Origin: Methylotenera sp.
GTDB taxonomy: Bacteria > Pseudomonadota > Gammaproteobacteria > Burkholderiales > Methylophilaceae
Direction: 5' to 3'
Length of the DNA stretch: 64,000 nt
Assembly: GCF_013141425.1 (NCBI RefSeq)
Contig: NZ_JABFRA010000019.1
Location: 1-64,000, forward strand
Part shown: positions 52,415 to 61,223 of the stretch, in pieces
Position numbering within the stretch: the stretch's first letter is position 1
Layout: every line of letters begins with the position of its first letter
Notes under the pieces: model-generated
Seen by the model: only the letters and a program-made list of their open reading frames with translations
Database searches by the model: none
What the model was told of the DNA's origin: nothing
Position numbers and translations under genes: made by a program

Positions 52415-53053
52415 TTAAACGGCTTCGCCAGTAACAGAAAAAAGCGTTTGTTTATTCGTTTCAAAATACTGCAAAGCTTTTAACACAGCCTTAACTACCG
52501 CGCGCGGTGTAATGGTTGCGCCCACCATGTAGTCAAACTTGCCACCATCTTTCTTAACTTGCCATTGTTGCGTTGGTGTTTTATGGACAGATTCATCATT
52601 AAATAGTTTTATCCAATTGCCGTGCGCAATGTCAATATAATCACCTAGGCCAGGGGTTTCCTTGTGTGTTAGAACGCGTACGCCGCTAATTGAGCCATCT
52701 GCACGTATTGCAATTAACAGCTTGATATCACCGCTATAGCCATCATGAGCAATCGCTTCCAAAATCACACCAGCCGTTTTTTGGTTGAGTTTGGCAACAT
52801 TAGCCACTGTTGGTAAATAATTGCCTAATAATTCATTTGGTGCAATTTCAATGGCTTCATTTAATAAATCATTATCGTAGGTGCTTTCAGGCAAAATTTG
52901 TTTAAACAAGGCCAAACGGGCCTCTTTCTCACTCGCTTCAATCGGCGCACGTGTGATTTTAAAGATGAAAGCCAGTAATAGCGTACCGATAAAGGCAAAA
53001 GCAATCATCGTGACAGCAGTTTTTACCGTGTGTTTTAGTATGGTTTCAGGCAT
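52415..53053 (-). CDS. rnfG: Rnf electron transport complex subunit RnfG
   Basis: A 212-residue subunit with one N-terminal membrane segment (about residues 12-32) and a periplasmic FMN-binding domain. The covalent FMN site is in MVGATITPRAV; the attachment residue is expected to be the threonine after GA (GAT), slightly different from the usual SGAT context. HKETPGLGDYID is also typical. It is 9 bases upstream of rnfE. Confidence 0.95.
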   Translation of the reverse strand: MPETILKHTVKTAVTMIAFAFIGTLLLAFIFKITRAPIEASEKEARLALFKQILPESTYDNDLLNEAIEIAPNELLGNYLPTVANVAKLNQKTAGVILEAIAHDGYSGDIKLLIAIRADGSISGVRVLTHKETPGLGDYIDIAHGNWIKLFNDESVHKTPTQQWQVKKDGGKFDYMVGATITPRAVVKAVLKALQYFETNKQTLFSVTGEAV

Positions 53054-53088
53054 GTTTGTCTAGTGTTTAAATTAGTCTTGTGTCTAGC

Positions 53089-54108
53089 TTATTTTTCGTG
53101 CCCAAACACTCGTGGTTGAGTGTAGGCATCAATCAGCGGTACGCACATATTCATCAGCAGTACTGCAAATGCAACACCGTCTGGATAGCCTCCATAGACG
53201 CGAATTAAATACGTGAGTACGCCAATGCCAGTTGCAAAATAAAGCTTGCCTTTGGGCGTTGTGGGCCCGCTAATTGGGTCGGTGATGATAAAGAAGGCAC
53301 ACAATAAAGATGCTCCACTCATCAGGTGAAAAAGTGGGTTGGCAAAATGTGTAGGATCACCCACATAAAACAGAAGTGAGATGGTTGCTAGCGCTACTAG
53401 AAAGGCTGTGGGCAGGTGCCAACTAATAATACGTTGTTGCAGTAAATACAAGCCACCTAGTAAGTAGGCGCCAGTGACAATTTCGCCGCCTTTTGCACCA
53501 TAGGCACCGAATATGGGTGCTTGTGTAATGCTCGAAACTTCATGTTTGAGCATTAATTGTGTTTTCAAATAATCTAGGGGCGTGGCTGAGGTGATGGCAT
53601 CAACTTTAATCCCATTCGGAAGTGCGTGACTGAAAATGAAATTTAATTGATCAACAAAGCCAAGCGGATGCTCAGCCAATATTAGTGGTGCGGGCCATTT
53701 GGTCATAATAGTCGGAAATGAAATCAGCAATACCGCATAGCCGACCATTGCGGGGTTGAACGGGTTGTAACCTAGTCCGCCATAAAGTTGCTTGGCGATG
53801 ACGATAGCAAAGAAAGTGCCAACCACAACCAACCACCAAGGAGCTAAAGGCGGTAAGGCCAACGCCAATAACCATGCAGTTACCACAGCACTCATGTCCA
53901 TTAAATATGGTTTTATTGGGCGTTGACGAATTTTCAGTAAGGCTGCTTCAGCAATTAAAGCCGTCGTGGTGGCAATTGACAGGGACACTAAAATCCCGCC
54001 ACCGTAAATCCAAGTGTAAGCAATAATGCCAGGCATCAACGCCAGCAACACTTTAAGCATGATTGTGCTTACGGTAGGAGCGTCAGTAATGTAGGGGGAG
54101 CGATTCAA
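53089..54108 (-). CDS. rnfD: Rnf electron transport complex subunit RnfD
   Basis: Polytopic membrane flavoprotein of 339 residues related to NqrB, with about nine or ten membrane segments. The covalent FMN motif is in DAITSATPLDYLK, where the threonine of SAT is the expected attachment site. GYNPFNPAMVGYA, FFIITDPISGPTTPKG and GYPDGVAFAVLLMN are typical. AGGA sits six bases before the ATG, immediately after the end of the 37-codon frame described separately. Confidence 0.95.
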   Translation of the reverse strand: MNRSPYITDAPTVSTIMLKVLLALMPGIIAYTWIYGGGILVSLSIATTTALIAEAALLKIRQRPIKPYLMDMSAVVTAWLLALALPPLAPWWLVVVGTFFAIVIAKQLYGGLGYNPFNPAMVGYAVLLISFPTIMTKWPAPLILAEHPLGFVDQLNFIFSHALPNGIKVDAITSATPLDYLKTQLMLKHEVSSITQAPIFGAYGAKGGEIVTGAYLLGGLYLLQQRIISWHLPTAFLVALATISLLFYVGDPTHFANPLFHLMSGASLLCAFFIITDPISGPTTPKGKLYFATGIGVLTYLIRVYGGYPDGVAFAVLLMNMCVPLIDAYTQPRVFGHEK

Positions 54109-54117
54109 TGGCGATTC

Positions 54118-54231
54118 CTAATGTTTAGTCATTGGCTTTTTGGACAACATCGGCCAGATGTTTGCCCAAATACCAGTAGTAAAAGAATTCGACAAGTTGG
54201 GCTTAAAGTTTTTTACTATTAACAAGTACAT
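54118..54231 (-). CDS. possible 37-residue protein in the rnfC-rnfD gap
   Basis: A 37-codon frame begins 2 bases after the rnfC stop and ends 9 bases before the rnfD ATG, filling the only large gap of the operon. AAGGA within the rnfC end lies about 9 bases before its ATG. The product starts MYLLIVKNF, has a tryptophan-containing middle (TTGIWANIWPML) and a basic end (SKKPMTKH). There is no clear membrane segment and I recognise no family. It could be a real small subunit, a coupling peptide, or chance. Confidence 0.4.
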   Translation of the reverse strand: MYLLIVKNFKPNLSNSFTTGIWANIWPMLSKKPMTKH

Positions 54232-54233
54232 AT

Positions 54234-56141
54234 TTATTTGTCCTTAATGCCAACTTCTTCTCGAATAGCGTTAATTTTCGAGATTTCCTCTTGAACGGCT
54301 GGGCTGGCATTGTCTACATTTTTTGGACTTAATCCCGCCTGAGTAGCCGCTAGTTTCTGGGCTTTTGCGCGTTCAATCGCAGCGGCGATGAGCGCCTGTT
54401 TATCTGCTTTAGCTTTTAATTCTGCGGCTTCTGTTTCGGGTGTTTTAGAAATTTCAGGAGAAGTTGCTTTTTCTACTGGCGTGCCTGTCGCATTGGCTGA
54501 AGCTAATTTTTGCGCTTTTGCGCGGGCAATAGCAGCCGCTATGGCTGCTTGCTTGTCTGTTGCGGTAGCCGTATTAGTTTCAGCTTTAGACTCAGTTTCT
54601 TGCCTAGAGCTTGTTATCTCTACGCCAGTTTCAGTGGCGGCGCCATCAGCTAGTTTAGCTTCTGTTTTTCCAGCTTGCGCGCGTTCTGCATGTTTTTGAG
54701 CGCGCTCCAATTTTTCACGCTCAATACGTGCGATTCTAAAGTCGTTGCGTTCGCGGGCCAGGTCAGCCGCTTCTTTGGCTTTATCCGCGGCAATAATCTC
54801 ACTTTTAGCATAACGATAATATTGCACCAATGGAATGTCGCTTGGGCATACATAGCTACAACAACCGCATTCGATGCAATCAAATAAATTATAGTCACGT
54901 GCTTTTTCAAAGTTATCTGACTTTGAAAACCAATAGAGTTCTTGTGGTTGCAAATTGACAGGACAAGCCTCTGCGCAGCGTGCGCAGCGTATGCAAGGCA
55001 TGGCGGGTGGAGCTGCAGGGAACAATTTAGGCGTTGCGGCGATAATGCAGTTGGCCGCTTTGGTAATGGGGACTTGTGCATTGGGTAAATCAAAACCCAT
55101 CATCGGACCGCCCATAATGAAATGCGTGGTGTCCGCTTTCGCACCGCCAGCGGCTGTGATCAGTGTTTGTAATGGTGTACCGAACAGCACTTCAAAATTC
55201 TGCGGTGTTTCAACGTTGCCCGTAATGGTTACCACGCGGCCTACAGAAGGTTCACCAAACTCAAAATAACGATAAATCGCTAATACTGTCGCGATATTGA
55301 AGACCTGTATGCCAACGTCCGTCGAACGCTTGTCATTGGGGATTTCTACATTTAGCAACAAATGAATCAAACGGCGGGCATCGCCACTTGGGTAAAGAGT
55401 AGGGACAACTTTTACTGAAACGGCCTTGCTTTGGCATGCCGCAGTCATTGTACTGGCCGCTTGCGGCTTGTTATCTTCAATGCCAATGACGCATTTTTCT
55501 GCACCGAGTAGATAATTTACAATTTCAATGCCCTTGATGATTTCGTCTGCGCGTTCACGCATGAGCATGTCATCGCAGGTGATATAAGGTTCGCACTCAG
55601 CCGCGTTAATGACTAGTGTGTGGACGTTGGATTTGCCACTAGCGCCTAACTTAATGTGTGTGGGAAAAGTCGCGCCGCCCAGACCCACAATCCCCGATGC
55701 ACGTAAACTTTCTACCAATGTTTTTTTATCGGTATGCCGCCAGTCAATCGGCTGCAATTGACCCCAAGTGTCTTTGCAGTCTGGCACCAAGGTGATGCAC
55801 ATGTCAGGCAAGCCAGAAGGGTGAGGAATTACTTGCTCATTGATAGCCGTAATAGTGCCAGAAGTGGGGGCATGAATCGCCGCGGAAACGGAACCCTCAG
55901 CCTCAGCAAGCATTTGACCTTTTAAAACGTGGTCACCTGGTTTTACCAAAATTTTAGGGATGTAGCCAACATGTTGACGTAAAGGCAGCACAAGGTTTTT
56001 TGGAATGGCAAGTTTCGCGATTGGACGCGCTGTAGATTCCGCTTTGTGGTCGTGCGGGTGCACGCCACCATTGAACTTGTAGACATCCTTAAGCGAGGTG
56101 CCACGAATTAAATTACTTGCGAAATTGATAATTGCCTTCAT
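54234..56141 (-). CDS. rnfC: Rnf electron transport complex subunit RnfC
   Basis: Peripheral NADH/FMN and iron-sulfur subunit of 635 residues. N-terminal GGVHPHDHK, the nucleotide-binding GLGGATFPTHIK and an SLBB-like region precede two [4Fe-4S] motifs, CIRCARCAEACP and CIECGCCSYVCP. The C-terminal 190 residues are a low-complexity Ala/Lys/Glu extension. It contains two copies of an AAIxRAKAQKLA helix-like repeat, as in long RnfC proteins of proteobacteria. Confidence 0.95.
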   Translation of the reverse strand: MKAIINFASNLIRGTSLKDVYKFNGGVHPHDHKAESTARPIAKLAIPKNLVLPLRQHVGYIPKILVKPGDHVLKGQMLAEAEGSVSAAIHAPTSGTITAINEQVIPHPSGLPDMCITLVPDCKDTWGQLQPIDWRHTDKKTLVESLRASGIVGLGGATFPTHIKLGASGKSNVHTLVINAAECEPYITCDDMLMRERADEIIKGIEIVNYLLGAEKCVIGIEDNKPQAASTMTAACQSKAVSVKVVPTLYPSGDARRLIHLLLNVEIPNDKRSTDVGIQVFNIATVLAIYRYFEFGEPSVGRVVTITGNVETPQNFEVLFGTPLQTLITAAGGAKADTTHFIMGGPMMGFDLPNAQVPITKAANCIIAATPKLFPAAPPAMPCIRCARCAEACPVNLQPQELYWFSKSDNFEKARDYNLFDCIECGCCSYVCPSDIPLVQYYRYAKSEIIAADKAKEAADLARERNDFRIARIEREKLERAQKHAERAQAGKTEAKLADGAATETGVEITSSRQETESKAETNTATATDKQAAIAAAIARAKAQKLASANATGTPVEKATSPEISKTPETEAAELKAKADKQALIAAAIERAKAQKLAATQAGLSPKNVDNASPAVQEEISKINAIREEVGIKDK

Positions 56142-56170
56142 GTTTGAGTCGTTATTATTGTTTCTACCAT

Positions 56171-56758
56171 CTAGTTGGTTTTGTTTGAATTGCTACTATT
56201 GGCTGCAAAAGGTACCGCCATGATGGGGATTACTGGGTATTTCCATTTCCAGTTATCGGGGTTTTCAGCAATGGGAATCATGGAAATACAATCGACTGGG
56301 CAAGGTGCCACGCACAGCTCGCAGCCTGTGCACTCCGATGCAATAATGGTATGCATGTGTTTTGCTGCGCCTAAAATGGCATCTACTGGACATGCTTGTA
56401 TGCATAATGTGCAACCGATGCAGACGGGCTCATCGATAAAAGCAACGGATTTTGGTTTTGGTAGGCCATGTTCAGCGTTCAGTGGTTTATATTCAACCCC
56501 CATTAAATCTGCCAATGCGCGAGCGCCTGCATCGCCACCAGGTGGGCATTGATTGATATCGGCTTCCCCCGCCGCTATTGCGGTAGCATAAGGTTTGCAA
56601 CCCGGATACCCGCACTGTCCGCACTGAGTTTGTGGCAATATAGCGTCGATGCGCGCGATTAATGGATCGCCTTCTACTTTAAAAAGTAAAGCAGCAATAC
56701 CTAGCAGCACACCAAGAACAAGTGCTAGGCCAAGCATGATATAAAGCGCAGTTAACAT
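56171..56758 (-). CDS. rnfB: Rnf electron transport complex subunit RnfB
   Basis: A 195-residue iron-sulfur subunit. An N-terminal membrane anchor (about residues 5-27) precedes the [4Fe-4S] domain [13 protein letters not shown]. Two ferredoxin-type motifs follow, [16 protein letters not shown] and [16 protein letters not shown]. It is taken to be the entry or exit point for ferredoxin electrons. The C-terminus is short. It lies 29 bases from both rnfA and rnfC, in one transcript. Confidence 0.96.
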   Translation of the reverse strand: MLTALYIMLGLALVLGVLLGIAALLFKVEGDPLIARIDAILPQTQCGQCGYPGCKPYATAIAAGEADINQCPPGGDAGARALADLMGVEYKPLNAEHGLPKPKSVAFIDEPVCIGCTLCIQACPVDAILGAAKHMHTIIASECTGCELCVAPCPVDCISMIPIAENPDNWKWKYPVIPIMAVPFAANSSNSNKTN

Positions 56759-56787
56759 GTTTTTATCATTTAGCTAAAGGGTTTTGG

Positions 56788-57381
56788 CTAGTATTTGTCG
56801 AGTCCGGCAAAACCCATGAAGGCCAGACTCATGAGTGCTGCAGTGACCATGGCAATAGCCGAGCCTCTCAGTGTAACAGGCACATCAGCTGCTTCTAAAC
56901 GCTCACGCATGGAGGCAAATAGAATCAATACCAGCGAAAAGCCGATTGCCCCACCTAATCCGAAGAAGAGTGATTCAGCAAAGCTATGGCTTGCTTGCGC
57001 ATTTAATAAGGGGATGCCTAATACGGCGCAATTGGTAGTAATAAGCGGCAAAAATATACCTAGCCCTTGATAGAGTGGTGGAAAGTTTTTTTCCATGACC
57101 ATTTCGGTTAGTTGCACCACGCCTGCGATAATCACTATGAACGAGAGTGTGCGTAGGTATTGCAAACCATTTGGTTCTAGCAGATATTGATTGATACCCC
57201 AACTGGTCATCGAACCGATACTTAGGACGAACGCAGTAGCACCAGCCATGCCGATAGAGGCTTCTAATTTTTTAGAAACGCCCATGAACGGGCAAAGCCC
57301 CAAAATTTTGACCAATACAATGTTATTCACAAGCACTGTGCCGATTAAAATCATAATGTAATGATGGAAATCTATTGTCAT
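56788..57381 (-). CDS. rnfA: Rnf electron transport complex subunit RnfA
   Basis: Polytopic inner-membrane protein of 197 residues with six segments. The signature is [27 protein letters not shown] with its cysteine, and the second half has [14 protein letters not shown] prefer ATG 57381, which matches the short N-terminus of known RnfA; ATG 57399 is possible. It is the first gene of the rnfABCDGE-nth operon, whose promoter should lie in the AT-rich 57400-57500 region. Confidence 0.93.
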   Translation of the reverse strand: MTIDFHHYIMILIGTVLVNNIVLVKILGLCPFMGVSKKLEASIGMAGATAFVLSIGSMTSWGINQYLLEPNGLQYLRTLSFIVIIAGVVQLTEMVMEKNFPPLYQGLGIFLPLITTNCAVLGIPLLNAQASHSFAESLFFGLGGAIGFSLVLILFASMRERLEAADVPVTLRGSAIAMVTAALMSLAFMGFAGLDKY

Positions 57382-57563
57382 GGTAAATGTCTGAAGCATT
57401 GCCTTGGATTATACCGCGCATCGTCTTTGCTAAATCAATCAAAGGCTTACTAAGTCAAGCTAGGACGCTTAATATAATGGTAAGTTTTAGCCTTGGCAAA
57501 GTATATGTAATTATACCTATATAACGAGAGTGAATACCTAATATTCACCAATGAATTTATAGT

Positions 57564-57583
57564 TGCATGAATTTTTTCATGCA
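57564..57583. other. inverted repeat in the rnfA-dapA divergent region
   Basis: TGCATGAA (57564-57571) pairs with TTCATGCA (57576-57583) around TTTT. A second perfect palindrome, ATAATCGATTAT, is at 57652-57663, 20 bases before dapA. Both are in the 301-base divergent space between rnfA and dapA and could be operator sites; no terminator role is expected there. Confidence 0.4.
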
Positions 57584-57682
57584 GATTGATATGAAGATTA
57601 CCAGAAAGATTACTTGGATAAACTGTATATTTACCAAGCTTTTAAGTTAAAATAATCGATTATCAATCGTTTTAGGTAAGCT

Positions 57683-58576
57683 ATGTCGCAAGGTGGTTTT
57701 GTTGCTCAAGGCAGTTTAGTGGCTATCGTCACGCCGATGTTTGAAGACGGTAGTTTAGATATTCCCGCCTTAAATGCGTTGATTGATTTTCATATAGCAG
57801 AAGGTACTGACGGTATTGTGATTGTTGGTACTACAGGTGAGTCGCCAACTGTTGATTTTGATGAACATTGTCTGTTAATTAAAACGGCGGTTGCACAGGT
57901 AAATGGTCGTGTTCCAGTGATTGCAGGAACAGGTGCGAATTCAACGAAAGAGGCGATCGCGCTTACGCAAAAGGCTAAAGAATTAGGCGTAGATGCCTGT
58001 TTGCTCGTTGCGCCCTATTATAATAAACCTACGCAAGAAGGCTTGTATCAGCATTTTAAGGCGGTAGCAGATGCAGTGGATATTCCGCAGATTCTTTACA
58101 ATGTACCCGGTCGTACTGGCTGTGATATAACGAATGAGACGACGCTAAGATTGGTCACACATCGTAATGTTGTGGGAATAAAAGATGCGACGGGTGGTAT
58201 AGAACGCGGTACAGATTTAATTTTACGTGCGCCCAAAGATTTTGCAGTGTTAAGTGGTGACGACGCTACAGCGGTGTCATTAATGTTACTGGGTGGCAAA
58301 GGGGTGATTACTGTCACGGGTAATGTTGCACCAAAACTGATGCACGAGATGTGTGTTGCCGCAGTTGCAGGTGATGCAATAACAGCGCGCTCACTGAATG
58401 CCAAGCTTTTTCAGCTTCATCAAAAATTATTTGTTGAAGCTAACCCAATTCCAGTTAAATGGCTATTGGTGCAAATGGGCTTGATTCAGGCAGGTATTCG
58501 ATTGCCGATGGTGCCGTTATCACCGCAATATCATGATGTATTGCGAAGTGCGGCTCAACAGGCCAGTATTTTATAA
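57683..58576 (+). CDS. dapA: 4-hydroxy-tetrahydrodipicolinate synthase
   Basis: Class I aldolase-type enzyme of 297 residues that condenses pyruvate and aspartate semialdehyde, first committed step to diaminopimelate and lysine. [10 protein letters not shown], the tyrosine of [11 protein letters not shown] and the Schiff-base lysine in VGIKDATGG are intact. It supplies the diaminopimelate used by MurE at the other end of this window. bamC follows after 31 bases; the dapA-bamC pair is conserved widely. Confidence 0.96.
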   Translation: MSQGGFVAQGSLVAIVTPMFEDGSLDIPALNALIDFHIAEGTDGIVIVGTTGESPTVDFDEHCLLIKTAVAQVNGRVPVIAGTGANSTKEAIALTQKAKELGVDACLLVAPYYNKPTQEGLYQHFKAVADAVDIPQILYNVPGRTGCDITNETTLRLVTHRNVVGIKDATGGIERGTDLILRAPKDFAVLSGDDATAVSLMLLGGKGVITVTGNVAPKLMHEMCVAAVAGDAITARSLNAKLFQLHQKLFVEANPIPVKWLLVQMGLIQAGIRLPMVPLSPQYHDVLRSAAQQASIL

Positions 58577-58607
58577 TGAAAGAATGTTGTTCTTTGAAGA
58601 GGTTTGA

Positions 58608-59864
58608 ATGAAACAAATAAATATTAAGCACACCGCTATTTACCTGTTGATTGCAGTCAGTTTGGCTGGTTGTGAGTCAATCCCATTTATCAATAACACG
58701 TCTGACTATAAAGGTGCAGGACGTTCTAAGCCACTAGAGGTGCCGCCTGATTTGACAGCAAGTCCAGTGAGTGAGGCTTATTCAATCCCAGGCAGCACGA
58801 GTTATTCTACCTACAGCCAAGGACAAGAAAATCAAGAAGCTGCGGTAGAAAAAGTATTGGCCACACCTGAAGGCGTGCGCTTAGAGCGAGCCGGTGCGCA
58901 GCGTTGGTTAGTCGTGAATGCCCCAGCAGAAAAAATTTGGCCAGTAATTCGTGAGTTTTGGGCAGATCAAGGATTTGCGGTTCGTTCAGAAAATGCTCAA
59001 CTTGGCGTTATGGAAACTGAGTGGATTGATGCTGAGGCTATTAAAAAAGATGAAACGGGTAATTTAGGCGATAAATTCGATAAATGGCTCGATAAACTTT
59101 CTGGTTTTGCCGATAAGAAAAAATTTCGCACACGTTTAGACCACGGCAATGAGCCGAATACCACTGAGATTTACATGACGCACCGTTCTGTATCGGGTGC
59201 GCCAGATGACGGTAAAAATAAAGTTGTCACGCAATTGGGTGAAATTGACACAGGTTATCGTTTAGATGCTAAAAAAGTGGTAGAGGCTGATGCGCGGGAT
59301 GCGGAATTGGATAATGAGCTATTACGTCGTTTGATGGTGAAACTTGGCGTGGAAGAACAAAAGTCTAAATCTATCATTGCTTCAGCAGTGACTTTAAAAC
59401 GAGCTGAAGTGGTAAAAGAAACCGACGGTAGTGCAACGTTGTTGCTGAATGATCCGTTTGATCGTGCATGGCGCCGCGTTGGTTTGGCACTCGATAGAAT
59501 TGGTTTTGTGATTGAAGATAAAGACCGCTCTACTGGAATATTCTTTGTGCGATACGCGGATGTCGATATTGACGATACCCCTAAGAAAAAGAAAGGTCTT
59601 TTGGAAAGCTTGAAATTCTGGGGCAATGATGATGAGAAAAAAGAAGTGGCTACTGAAAAAGAAGATAAAAGCATGGTCGAAAAATTAAAATTCTGGGGCA
59701 AAGACGATAAACAAAAGACCAACCCAGAAAAACAATATCGCATCAAAGTATCTGATGGTGCAAAAGACGGTGCTACAGTCACCGTGGTTGATAAGGAAGG
59801 CGCAAGAGTCAGCACGACGACGGCTAACCGGATTATTGCTTTAATGTATGAGCAATTAAAATAA
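58608..59864 (+). CDS. bamC: outer membrane assembly lipoprotein BamC
   Basis: A 418-residue lipoprotein of the BAM complex. The lipobox is SLAGC with lipidated C22, followed by the unstructured DYKGAGRSKPLEVPPDL segment that binds BamD. Two helix-grip domains follow. The second is interrupted at about residues 325-375 by a Lys/Glu-rich insert with two copies of LKFWG-x-DD. The order dapA-bamC explains its old name DapX/NlpB. Confidence 0.93.
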   Translation: MKQINIKHTAIYLLIAVSLAGCESIPFINNTSDYKGAGRSKPLEVPPDLTASPVSEAYSIPGSTSYSTYSQGQENQEAAVEKVLATPEGVRLERAGAQRWLVVNAPAEKIWPVIREFWADQGFAVRSENAQLGVMETEWIDAEAIKKDETGNLGDKFDKWLDKLSGFADKKKFRTRLDHGNEPNTTEIYMTHRSVSGAPDDGKNKVVTQLGEIDTGYRLDAKKVVEADARDAELDNELLRRLMVKLGVEEQKSKSIIASAVTLKRAEVVKETDGSATLLLNDPFDRAWRRVGLALDRIGFVIEDKDRSTGIFFVRYADVDIDDTPKKKKGLLESLKFWGNDDEKKEVATEKEDKSMVEKLKFWGKDDKQKTNPEKQYRIKVSDGAKDGATVTVVDKEGARVSTTTANRIIALMYEQLK

Positions 59865-59896
59865 AACATTGTTTTTAATGCAATCCGATATTACTC

Positions 59897-60670
59897 ATGC
59901 GATTTGCTTCGCTCGGTAGCGGCAGTGCTGGCAATGCACTGCTGGTGGAAGTGAATCGCACGAGGGTGATGCTGGATTGTGGTTTTAGTGTGAAAGAAAC
60001 CTTGGCTAGGCTGGAACGCCTAAATCTAGCGCCTAGTGATTTATCTGGAATTGTCATTACCCACGAGCATGATGATCATGCTGGTGGGGCATTTAAATTT
60101 TCTGCTAAGTACAATATACCGGTCTGGCTAACTTACGGCACGCTAAAAATGTCAGCGCGTTATATTCCCTTGCAACATAATCTCCAATTGAATGTCGTGG
60201 ATAGCCATACTGAGTTTTCAGTGGGGGACATTTTGGTGCAACCATATCCAGTGCCACATGATGCGCGCGAGCCGATGCAGTGTATTTTTTCTGATGGCAG
60301 TCGAAAATTGGGTGTACTTACCGACGTGGGTCGTACAACTCCCCACATTGAAGATAGATTGAGTGGTTGTCAGGCATTGGTGCTGGAATGTAATCATGAT
60401 GCTGGCATGCTACAAACAGGCCCTTATAGCTGGACGCTGAAACAGCGTGTTGGAGGGGATTTGGGCCATTTGGAAAATTTAGATTCTGCCAATCTGTTAT
60501 CAAAATTAGATAACAGTAAGTTACAACATATACTTGCCGCGCACTTAAGTGCGAAGAACAACACGCCAAAGTTAGCTAAGTCAGCTTTAGCTAAGGTATT
60601 AGGTTGTGAACAGGAGTGGGTTGGTATTGCCGATCAGCAGTTGGGTTTTGATTGGCGAGAGCTTTGTTAA
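59897..60670 (+). CDS. MBL-fold metallo-hydrolase (YycJ/WalJ-like)
   Basis: A 257-residue cytoplasmic metallo-beta-lactamase-fold protein. The metal motif THEHDDHAGG gives H56, H58, D60 and H61; SLGSGSAGNALLV at the N-terminus and ECNHD and AHLSAKNNTP further on match the YycJ/WalJ branch. Firmicute members are exonucleases or affect cell-wall signalling; the role in proteobacteria is not established. It follows bamC by 32 bases and ends before two hairpins. Confidence 0.85.
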   Translation: MRFASLGSGSAGNALLVEVNRTRVMLDCGFSVKETLARLERLNLAPSDLSGIVITHEHDDHAGGAFKFSAKYNIPVWLTYGTLKMSARYIPLQHNLQLNVVDSHTEFSVGDILVQPYPVPHDAREPMQCIFSDGSRKLGVLTDVGRTTPHIEDRLSGCQALVLECNHDAGMLQTGPYSWTLKQRVGGDLGHLENLDSANLLSKLDNSKLQHILAAHLSAKNNTPKLAKSALAKVLGCEQEWVGIADQQLGFDWRELC

Positions 60671-60694
60671 AAGCTTAATCACGACGCTATGTTA

Positions 60695-60722
60695 TTTCAT
60701 AGTAAAGCTATTTACTATGAAA
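60695..60722. other. perfect 12-base-arm inverted repeat
   Basis: TTTCATAGTAAA (60695-60706) pairs exactly with TTTACTATGAAA (60711-60722) around GCTA. It lies 24 bases after the MBL gene and 17 bases before a GC-rich terminator. It is too AT-rich for a classical terminator, so it may protect the 3' end of the transcript or bind a protein. Confidence 0.7.
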
Positions 60723-60739
60723 AAATACGATAAAAATAA

Positions 60740-60764
60740 AAAAGCCGACTTTTAGTCGGCTTTT
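60740..60764. terminator. bidirectional terminator between the MBL and lipoprotein genes
   Basis: AAAAGCCGACT (60740-60750) pairs with AGTCGGCTTTT (60754-60764) around TTT. It is flanked by A-runs and T-runs, so it can serve both convergent genes. Confidence 0.92.
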
Positions 60765-60786
60765 GTTACTTCTTACTAAAGGCTAA

Positions 60787-61032
60787 TTACTTAGCAGCTT
60801 CAGCAGGAGCAGCTTCAGCAGCAGGTGCAGCTTCAGCAGGAGCAGCTTCAGCAGCAGGTGCAGCTTCAGCAGCAGGTGCAGCTTCAGCAGGAGCAGCTTC
60901 AGCAGCAGGTGCAGCTTCAGCAGGAGCAGCTTCAACAGCAGGTGCAGCTTCAACAGGAGCTTCAGGAGCTTTTTCACCACAAGCAGTAACAGCAAGAGCT
61001 AACAATGCAGCAAGTAAAATAGAACGTGTCAT
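60787..61032 (-). CDS. alanine/proline/glutamate repeat lipoprotein
   Basis: An 81-residue predicted lipoprotein with signal sequence and lipobox AVTAC (C18). The mature part is almost only EAAPA/AAEAAP repeats, so it is likely to be extended and flexible. No catalytic or binding domain is present and function is unknown. It may be a surface or periplasmic spacer. AAGGA lies before the ATG. The neighbouring -strand frame at 60783-60995 (poly-Leu/Lys) is only an alternative reading of the repeat. Confidence 0.8.
   Translation of the reverse strand: MTRSILLAALLALAVTACGEKAPEAPVEAAPAVEAAPAEAAPAAEAAPAEAAPAAEAAPAAEAAPAEAAPAAEAAPAEAAK
60798..60965. repeat. tandem 15- and 18-base repeat array (variable-number type)
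   Basis: On + the units are CTTCAGCAGGAGCAG (15 bases) and CTTCAGCAGCAGGTGCAG (18 bases) in the order A B A B B A B A, then diverged B and A copies with CTTCAAC. Both lengths are multiples of three, so copy number can change without breaking the lipoprotein frame. Near-identity of units implies recent slippage or recombination. Confidence 0.9.
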
Positions 61033-61223
61033 TTTTGATTCCTTAAGGTTTATAACTAGTTAAAAAACTTTTTTCGATAACCGCTTAAAAGTTTTATCTA
61101 ATTAGCTATATCGAGTGCCGCAAATTTTACCAGTTTTTTTTAAAAAAACCAGCCTATTTCAAGGATAAAGCAACAAAATTGCCTAAAAATGTGATTTTTT
61201 TACAACATATAATAAATTTTTGG

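Noticed and set aside
59255-59869. 204-residue open frame opposite bamC
   Set aside because: Composition is Ser/Phe-rich antisense of the Lys/Glu-rich BamC codons; no family or ribosome site.
60798-60965. CRISPR-like array
   Set aside because: Units are 15-18 bases, directly adjacent without spacers, and in frame inside a lipoprotein gene.
60783-60995. Leu/Lys repeat frame within the tandem repeat
   Set aside because: Alternative reading frame of the same DNA repeat; the Ala/Pro/Glu frame has a proper lipoprotein signal and ribosome site.
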